A DNA stretch of 64,000 nucleotides from Lachnospiraceae bacterium (GTDB lineage Bacteria > Bacillota > Clostridia > Lachnospirales > Lachnospiraceae), in contig JAFWDM010000123.1 in the NCBI GenBank assembly GCA_017513005.1, forward strand, positions 25,843 through 89,842. Direction: 5' to 3'. Position numbers and translations under genes: made by a program. Shown here one piece after another: positions 58,344 to 64,000 of the stretch (positions are counted from its first letter, which is position 1; every line of letters starts with the position of its first letter). The notes under the pieces were generated by a model. It was given only the letters and a program-made list of their open reading frames with translations, was not told the origin of the DNA and did no database searches.

Positions 58344-59366
58344 ATGGCTAAAAACTATGTACGCGTAGCTGTTGACGCGATGGGCGGGGATCTGGCTCCT
58401 GCGGAACCTGTAAAGGGCGCCGTGGAGGCTCTGCGGCGCAGAAAATCTCTGCATGTGACACTCGTCGGGAAGGAAGAGCTGATCCGGGCCGAACTGGCAA
58501 AATGCGGGGAGGTTCCCGGGGATCGTCTGGTGATCCTGGACGCGAGGGAAGTCATCGAGATGGCGGAGCCGCCGGTCAATGCGATCCGGAAAAAGAAGGA
58601 TTCCTCGATCGTAAAGGGGCTGAAGCTGGTGAAAGAAGGCACATGCGATGCTTTCGTGACGGCCGGCAGTACCGGGGCTGCGCTTGCGGGAGGACAGCTT
58701 CTGGTCGGAAGGATCCGCGGGATCGAGCGGCCGCCGCTGGCACCGCTGATGCCGACTGCAAAGGGACCGGTCCTTCTCGTGGACTGCGGGGCAAACATGG
58801 ATGCGCGGGCCTCCCAGCTCGTGCAGTTTGCCCAGATGGGGTCGATCTATATGCAGAATATGACCGGCACAGAAAATCCCCGTGTGGCGCTGGTCAATGT
58901 CGGTGCGGAGGAAGAGAAGGGCAATGCCCTCGTAAAGGAGGTCTTCCCGCTCCTGAAGGAGTGCGAGGGGATCAATTTTATAGGAAATATAGAGGCTAGG
59001 GATATCCCGCAGGGAGCCGCGGACGTGGTGGTCTGTGACGCCTTCGTCGGCAATGTGATCCTGAAGCTCTATGAGGGGCTGGCAGGCACCCTGATCCACA
59101 AGATCAAGGACGCGCTGCTCTCCACCGTGAGATCAAAGATCGGCGCGCTCCTGATCAAGCCCGCGCTCAAGGGCATGCTGAAGGATTTCGATGTCACGAC
59201 CTACGGAGGTGCCCCTATGCTGGGACTGCGGGGGCTCGTCGTGAAAACACACGGCAATTCCGAGGCGGTGGAGATCCGCAATGCGATCGAACAGTGTATC
59301 CTTTTCAAAAAAAAGGATATCAACGGACAGTTTGTTGAAAAGATGGGACTGGAACAACCAAAATAG
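58344..59366 (+). CDS. plsX: Phosphate acyltransferase PlsX
   Basis: A 340-residue peripheral membrane enzyme that turns acyl-ACP into acyl phosphate, the first step of phosphatidate synthesis with PlsY. It opens VRVAVDAMGGDLAPAEPVKGA (about 6-26). AFVTAGSTGAALAGG (about 95-110), PVLLVDCGANMDARASQL and YGGAPMLGLRGLVVKTHGNS near the C-terminus are conserved. The ATG at 58344 follows GAAGGAAACCGG. It is followed by acpP, the carrier of its substrate, after 45 bp, the usual order. Confidence 0.96.
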   Translation: MAKNYVRVAVDAMGGDLAPAEPVKGAVEALRRRKSLHVTLVGKEELIRAELAKCGEVPGDRLVILDAREVIEMAEPPVNAIRKKKDSSIVKGLKLVKEGTCDAFVTAGSTGAALAGGQLLVGRIRGIERPPLAPLMPTAKGPVLLVDCGANMDARASQLVQFAQMGSIYMQNMTGTENPRVALVNVGAEEEKGNALVKEVFPLLKECEGINFIGNIEARDIPQGAADVVVCDAFVGNVILKLYEGLAGTLIHKIKDALLSTVRSKIGALLIKPALKGMLKDFDVTTYGGAPMLGLRGLVVKTHGNSEAVEIRNAIEQCILFKKKDINGQFVEKMGLEQPK

Positions 59367-59411
59367 AGCAGCCCGTTTTACATTTTTTATGGTACAGGAG
59401 GGGGAATAAAC

Positions 59412-59651
59412 ATGGATATGGAGTTCAAAAAACTGTGTTCCATCATTGTCGACGTTCTCGGTGTGGAAGAAAGTGAGATCACGCCGGATTCCACCTTTGT
59501 GGACGATCTGGGGGCGGATTCGCTGGATGTCGCACAGATCATCATCGGGATCGAAGAGGAGTTTGACGTAACCGTGGATGAGGACGTCGCTTCGAATGTC
59601 AGGACGGTCGGTCAGGCCCTGGAACTGATCAAGAACGCGATCGACGAGTAA
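59412..59651 (+). CDS. acpP: Acyl carrier protein
   Basis: A 79-residue acidic carrier of fatty-acyl chains. The phosphopantetheine attachment site is the Ser in LGADSLDVAQII (about residue 38). Helix pattern and length match AcpP. The ATG at 59412 follows AGGAGGGGG; an internal ATG at 59418 lacks that spacing. It lies between plsX and rnc as in most clostridia. Confidence 0.96.
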   Translation: MDMEFKKLCSIIVDVLGVEESEITPDSTFVDDLGADSLDVAQIIIGIEEEFDVTVDEDVASNVRTVGQALELIKNAIDE

Positions 59652-59703
59652 CAGGATCATTGTCCCGGAGGACGAAGCCGGGGAAAAGGAATAAGGCATA
59701 ACG

Positions 59704-60396
59704 ATGACACATCCATCACTGGAAGTGCTCGAAGAGCGGATCGGGTACCGGTTCAAGGACCGGTACCTGTTAGAGTGCGCCCTGACACATACTTCCTTTG
59801 CAAATGAACAGAAGATACAGACATTTAAAGATTACGAGCGGATCGAATTTCTGGGGGACGCTGTGCTGGAAATGCTCTCCAGCGAATTTTTATTCAGGAC
59901 CTATCCGGGGAAAAAAGAGGGGGAGCTGACAAAGCTGCGCGCCTCTTTAGTCTGCGAACCGGCCCTGGCCTACTGTGCCAGGGACCTGTCCCTGGGCACT
60001 TTTATACGTCTGGGACGCGGGGAGGAAGCCAGCGGAGGCAGGGAGAAGGATTCCATCATTTCCGACGTTATGGAAGCCCTGATCGGCGCGATGTACCTGG
60101 ACAGCGGGGACATCGAGGTGCCCCGGCGGTTTATCCTGCAGTTCATTCTCTCAGACCTGGAGGACAAGCAGCTTTTCTACGATTCAAAGTCGATCCTGCA
60201 GGAGCGGGCGCAGCAGCACGGCGAAGATGTAAGGTATGAGATCCTGGAAGAGAGCGGGCCGGGACACAAGAAGAGATTCCGTGTGGCAGCCATCGTCGGA
60301 GGCAGGCGCTGCGGAGTGGGTGAAGGCAGATCAAAAAAAGCCGCGGAGCAGCAGGCGGCGTATGCCGCTCTGGTCGCAGGCGGGCAGACTACCTGA
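59704..60396 (+). CDS. rnc: Ribonuclease III
   Basis: A 230-residue double-stranded-RNA endonuclease used in rRNA and mRNA processing. The catalytic domain (about 1-155) has the signature ERIEFLGDAVLEML (about 41-54) and DVMEALIGAMYLD (about 120-132) with the metal-binding acidic residues. A dsRNA-binding domain (about 160-228) follows: DSKSILQERAQQHG and GEGRSKKAAEQQAAYAAL. The ATG at 59704 starts 52 bp after acpP; smc starts 14 bp after the stop. Confidence 0.96.
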   Translation: MTHPSLEVLEERIGYRFKDRYLLECALTHTSFANEQKIQTFKDYERIEFLGDAVLEMLSSEFLFRTYPGKKEGELTKLRASLVCEPALAYCARDLSLGTFIRLGRGEEASGGREKDSIISDVMEALIGAMYLDSGDIEVPRRFILQFILSDLEDKQLFYDSKSILQERAQQHGEDVRYEILEESGPGHKKRFRVAAIVGGRRCGVGEGRSKKAAEQQAAYAALVAGGQTT

Positions 60397-60410
60397 GAGA
60401 GTGTCGGAAA

Positions 60411-63400
60411 TTGTATTTAAAAAGTATTGAGATCCAGGGCTTTAAGTCCTTTGCAAACAAAATCCGGTTTGAATTCCACAACGGCATCACCGGGATCGTG
60501 GGACCCAGCGGCAGCGGCAAGAGCAATGTAGCAGATGCTGTCCGCTGGGTACTGGGGGAGCAGAGAGTCAAGCAGCTGCGCGGGTCTTCCATGCAGGATG
60601 TCATCTTCGCTGGGACAGAGGCGCGCAGGCCGCTTGGCTTTGCTTTTGTTGCGATCACGCTGGATAATGGCGACGGGGCACTTCCCATCGATTACCGGGA
60701 GGTGACGGTGGCGCGCCGGATCTACCGGAGCGGGGAGAGCGAATACCTGCTGAACGGCTCCGTCTGTCGCCTCCGCGATGTCCAGGAGCTGTTCTATGAT
60801 ACAGGCATCGGGAAAGAAGGGTACTCCATCATCGGGCAGGGGCAGATCGACAGGATCCTGTCGGACAAGCCGCAGGACCGCCGGGCGCTCTTCGATGAGG
60901 CCGCCGGCATCGTCAAATACAAGCACCGCAAGGACCAGACCCTCAGGAAGCTGGAGAGCGAGCGGGCAAACCTCCTGCGGCTGACGGACATCGTCAGTGA
61001 ACAGGAACGCCAGATCCCTTCCCTGGAAAAGCAGCAGGAAAAGGCGAAGGAATATCTGAAAAGGCGCGATGTCCTCAAGCGCCTGGACATCAATGCCTTC
61101 CTGATCGAGAACGAAAAAAATACCCGCAGGATCAGTGAACTGTCCGGGATGGAGAAGACAGCCCGGAAGGATCTGGAGGATGCGAAGGCGCAAAGTGAGG
61201 CACTCCGTGTCCGTCTGGAAGGCCTGCAGGAGGCAGAGCGGACTCTTGAGAGCGAGATCGATACCGTCCGCAGCCGTATCACGGACGCCAGTATTGTCCG
61301 GGGAAGGATCGAGGGAGACATCAAGGTCCTCGAAGAGCAGATCCGCGGGGCAAAGCAGCGCATCCTGCGGCAGTCGGACCAGGAGAAGGTACTGAGGGAG
61401 GATATCGAGTCCCGCACGAAGCAGCAGGACCAGATCGCAGGAGAGATCCGGGGGGCACGGGAAGCGGTCGATTCCATCTCGCTCGGGCATGAAGAAGCGA
61501 AAAAGGCCGCGGAGGCCTCTTTGGCGGATGTGGAACGGATGCGCGATGAGCTCGAGGAGAAACGGGCGGGCGTTCTGGAGCAGATGGAGAGGCGCGCGAC
61601 GATCAAATCAAAGCTGGCGAGTCTGAAGACCCTGCAGGCTCAGGAGGAGGCCCGCCGGCAGGAAGTGGAAAAGGACCTGTCTCTGGTCAGCGGCGAGCAG
61701 ACACAGGCGGATGACACGATCGCACAGCTCAAGGAGGAGTTCCGCGGCGTAGGGACTTCGATCCGGGGCCTGCAGGATGCGCAGAAACAGATCGAAGACC
61801 AGATCGCGGCGCACAAGACGTCGCTGGGAGACGCGGATGCGAAGCTGCAGCGGGCCAGGTTCTCCTATCATCAGGAAAAATCAAGACTGGATGCACTTGC
61901 AAATCTTGCCGAGCGGTATGAGGGTTTTGGCACGAGTGTGAAGCGCGTCATGCAGGAGAGATCCCGGGAGCCGGGCATCGTCGGGACAGTGGCGGACCTT
62001 CTTTCCACCGGAAAACAGTACGAGACGGCGATCGAAGTGGCCCTGGGCGGGAGTATCCAGAACATCGTCACAAAGGAGGAGGCGACGGCCCGCCGTCTGA
62101 TCGAGATCCTGAAGCGGGAGAGAGCGGGCAGGGCGACCTTTCTGCCCCTGTCCGGGATCCGGAACACGAAGCCGCTCTCGGGCAGCCGCCTGCTGCAGGA
62201 ACCCGGTGTCCTGGGAACGGCGGATACCCTGGTGCAGGCTGCGGAAGGATGCGCTGATGTGGCGGTCTCTCTTCTGGGAAGGACCGTGATCGTGGATACC
62301 TTTGACCATGCGGTCGCGGCTTCCCGGGGCGCAGGCCGCGGCGTGCGCATGGTGACCCTGGAGGGGGAACTCTTCGCACCCGGAGGCGCGATCAGCGGAG
62401 GCACCTATAAAAATGCCAGCAACCTTCTGGGACGGCGCCGGGAGATGGAGGAACTTGCGGCCCATGTGGAACATTTCCGGCAGGAAGTGGACCGGCAGGA
62501 GAAAGCGATCGAGGATACCAAGGAGAGCCGGAATATCCTTCGCGGGAAGCTGGACGAGAATAAACGGACACTGCAGGAGAGCTTTATCCGCCAGAATACC
62601 CTGCGGATCCGGATCCAGCAGGAAGAGGAGAAACAGCAGGAAGCCTCCGGAAACGCGATCGCGCTGGAACAGGAACTCAGGGCACTCCGGGAACGGAGCA
62701 CCGGGACGAAAGAGGAGATCCGCAGCGCGGAGGCGGCTCTCGCCTCGAGCCTCACAGCAGAGGATGGCCTGACAAAGGAGGCGGAGTCCCTGCAGTCTGC
62801 CCTTGCATCCAGGCAGGCGGACGCGGAAAAGGATTCATCCCGCCTCTCTTCCCTGGAGCTTGAACTGAGCCGCAACCGGCAGACCCTGGGCTTTCTGGAG
62901 CAGAATGCCTCCCGCATAGGGGGGGAGCTGGAAAACCTGCGCGCGGAACTTTCGTCCGTGCAGGAAAACACCGGGAAGGACCGGGCGGAGATCGAAGAAA
63001 AGACGGAAAAGATCAAAAGTCTCACCGGGGAAGCAGCACAATCCGAGGGAGTCCGCAGTACCGATGAAGAGACCCTCCAGTCGCTGAAAAAGAAAAAAGA
63101 GGAGACGCAGGCACGCCGGGAGGAGACGGTGGAGGAGCGCGAGCGGGCCGTCGAAGTGATGGGCGGTCTGGACCGGGAATGCTACAGGCTCTCTTCACAG
63201 CGGGAAAAGATCGAGGAGGCTGTAGAGCAGAAGGCTTCTTATCTGTGGGAGGAATATGAGCTGACCCCCGCCGATGCGCCTGCCCTGCGGGATGGGACGC
63301 TCACAGATCTCGCTGCCATGAAGAAGGAGATCGCCGCCATACGGTCTCAGATCAAAGCGCTCGGAAATGTCAATGTGGCTGCGATCGATGAGTATAAGGA

Positions 63401-63971
63401 ACTCATGGACCGGTATACGTTTTATAAGGGACAGCAGGAGGATCTGGAGAACGCCACGGCAACGCTGGAAAAGATCGTCGATGAACTCGACGAATCCATG
63501 CGCAGACAGTTCCGCGACCAGTTTGCCGATATACAGAAGGCCTTTGACCGGGTCTTTAAGGAATTGTTCGGCGGCGGAAAGGGCGAGCTGGAGCTCATGG
63601 AAGACCAGGACATCCTGGAAGCGGGCGTGCGGGTGATCGCCCAGCCTCCGGGCAAAAAGCTCCAGAACATGATGCAGCTCTCCGGCGGGGAAAAGGCCCT
63701 GACGGCGATCGCCCTGCTCTTTGCCATTCAGAGCCTCAAACCCTCCCCTTTCTGCCTTCTCGATGAGATCGAGGCGGCCCTCGACGAGAGCAATGTCGGG
63801 CGTTTTGCCCAGTATCTCCACAATCTGACGGAGAGTACACAGTTTATCGTGATCACCCACCGTCGCGGCACCATGGAACAGGCTGACCGCCTGTACGGGA
63901 TCACCATGCAGGAGAAGGGCGTCTCCACCATGGTGAGTGTGGATCTGATCGACGACAGGGACATCATGTAA
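60411..63971 (+). CDS. smc: Chromosome segregation ATPase SMC
   Basis: A full-length 1186-residue condensin subunit. The N-terminal ATPase half opens MYLKSIEIQGFKSFANK and has Walker A GPSGSGKSN (about 32-40). Coiled coils (about 170-490 and 670-1010) flank the hinge (about 515-640; GIVGTVADLLSTGKQYETAIEVALGG, FAPGGAISGG). The C-terminal half has the signature LSGGEKALTAIALLFA and Walker B FCLLDEIEAALDE. Dimers with ScpAB organise and separate the chromosome. The start is TTG 60411, fixed by the conserved MYLK opening; no ATG is suitable. Its coding ends 29 bp before the window edge; ftsY would be the usual next gene but cannot be confirmed. Confidence 0.97.
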   Translation: MYLKSIEIQGFKSFANKIRFEFHNGITGIVGPSGSGKSNVADAVRWVLGEQRVKQLRGSSMQDVIFAGTEARRPLGFAFVAITLDNGDGALPIDYREVTVARRIYRSGESEYLLNGSVCRLRDVQELFYDTGIGKEGYSIIGQGQIDRILSDKPQDRRALFDEAAGIVKYKHRKDQTLRKLESERANLLRLTDIVSEQERQIPSLEKQQEKAKEYLKRRDVLKRLDINAFLIENEKNTRRISELSGMEKTARKDLEDAKAQSEALRVRLEGLQEAERTLESEIDTVRSRITDASIVRGRIEGDIKVLEEQIRGAKQRILRQSDQEKVLREDIESRTKQQDQIAGEIRGAREAVDSISLGHEEAKKAAEASLADVERMRDELEEKRAGVLEQMERRATIKSKLASLKTLQAQEEARRQEVEKDLSLVSGEQTQADDTIAQLKEEFRGVGTSIRGLQDAQKQIEDQIAAHKTSLGDADAKLQRARFSYHQEKSRLDALANLAERYEGFGTSVKRVMQERSREPGIVGTVADLLSTGKQYETAIEVALGGSIQNIVTKEEATARRLIEILKRERAGRATFLPLSGIRNTKPLSGSRLLQEPGVLGTADTLVQAAEGCADVAVSLLGRTVIVDTFDHAVAASRGAGRGVRMVTLEGELFAPGGAISGGTYKNASNLLGRRREMEELAAHVEHFRQEVDRQEKAIEDTKESRNILRGKLDENKRTLQESFIRQNTLRIRIQQEEEKQQEASGNAIALEQELRALRERSTGTKEEIRSAEAALASSLTAEDGLTKEAESLQSALASRQADAEKDSSRLSSLELELSRNRQTLGFLEQNASRIGGELENLRAELSSVQENTGKDRAEIEEKTEKIKSLTGEAAQSEGVRSTDEETLQSLKKKKEETQARREETVEERERAVEVMGGLDRECYRLSSQREKIEEAVEQKASYLWEEYELTPADAPALRDGTLTDLAAMKKEIAAIRSQIKALGNVNVAAIDEYKELMDRYTFYKGQQEDLENATATLEKIVDELDESMRRQFRDQFADIQKAFDRVFKELFGGGKGELELMEDQDILEAGVRVIAQPPGKKLQNMMQLSGGEKALTAIALLFAIQSLKPSPFCLLDEIEAALDESNVGRFAQYLHNLTESTQFIVITHRRGTMEQADRLYGITMQEKGVSTMVSVDLIDDRDIM

Positions 63972-64000
63972 AGAACTTTTTGACGGTTTTAAAAAAGTGC

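Noticed and set aside
63972-64000. Start of ftsY after smc
   Set aside because: Only 29 bases remain and no start codon with a ribosome site is visible, so no gene can be supported.
1-64000. tRNA and rRNA genes
   Set aside because: I looked for tRNA T-arm and acceptor patterns and rRNA blocks on both strands and found none; TTCGAATCC-like strings occur only inside coding sequence such as comEA.

Overview
The window looks like core chromosome of a moderately GC-rich Gram-positive anaerobe of the Clostridia, most likely the Lachnospiraceae. The reasons are purine-rich Shine-Dalgarno sites, frequent TTG/GTG starts, the ackA-rpmF-plsX-acpP-rnc-smc order, an FMN riboswitch before a ribD-ribE-ribBA-ribH operon, and families typical of that group (DUF5721, a DUF6320-type protein, a BMP-type nucleoside transporter, GerMN and YolD-like proteins). 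The genus cannot be fixed from the sequence alone. I see no rRNA, tRNA, CRISPR array or transposase gene.

Layout. 0-1 kb: minus-strand DUF1294, DUF5721 and the start of pyrB. 1.3-7.1 kb: arginine biosynthesis, with argG on the minus strand divergent from a GNAT gene, argJ, argB and argD; the shared promoter region holds an operator-like palindrome. 7.2-9.7 kb: a FAH-family enzyme, a zinc-ribbon protein and a NifX-like/SlyD-like fusion. 9.8-14.0 kb: riboflavin operon behind an FMN riboswitch. 14.2-17.0 kb: two overlapping CorC/HlyC membrane proteins. 17.1-20.7 kb: condensation-fold acyltransferase, zinc-ribbon membrane protein and a frameshifted alpha/beta hydrolase. 20.9-26.8 kb: comEA, a response regulator with its frameshifted histidine kinase, a GerMN lipoprotein, an unknown protein and a frameshifted YolD-like gene. 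27.0-29.9 kb: yifB/comM and dprA. 30.2-36.6 kb: two unknown proteins and a BMP-type nucleoside ABC transporter. 36.7-45.3 kb: minus-strand alpha-galactoside operon (AraC regulator, GH36 alpha-galactosidase, binding protein, two permeases, two accessory proteins), facing a second AraC regulator. 46.5-51.4 kb: glycosyltransferase-GtrA, phosphodiester glycosidase, PAP2 phosphatase, a broken surface protein and LtrA. 51.7-54.7 kb: a PAS-class III nucleotide cyclase followed by a protein with two cyclic-nucleotide-binding domains. 54.9-64 kb: tmcAL, ackA, rpmF, plsX, acpP, rnc and smc.

Three cross-cutting patterns stand out. First, two 177-bp palindrome-rich elements lie in opposite orientation on either side of the double-CNB gene. 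Each has GTTAC-type terminal inverted repeats and its own 8-bp target duplication, so they behave like non-autonomous transposable elements; two degraded relatives lie elsewhere in the window. Second, about ten short local duplications sit at or just past gene 3' ends, several containing the stop codon. Third, four genes are each broken by an apparent single-base loss (hydrolase, histidine kinase, YolD-like protein, surface protein). Three of these lie within 7 kb, which suggests either assembly indels or recent decay.

The most system-like loci for follow-up are the cyclase plus double-CNB cassette framed by the elements, and the acyltransferase / zinc-ribbon membrane protein / hydrolase triad.
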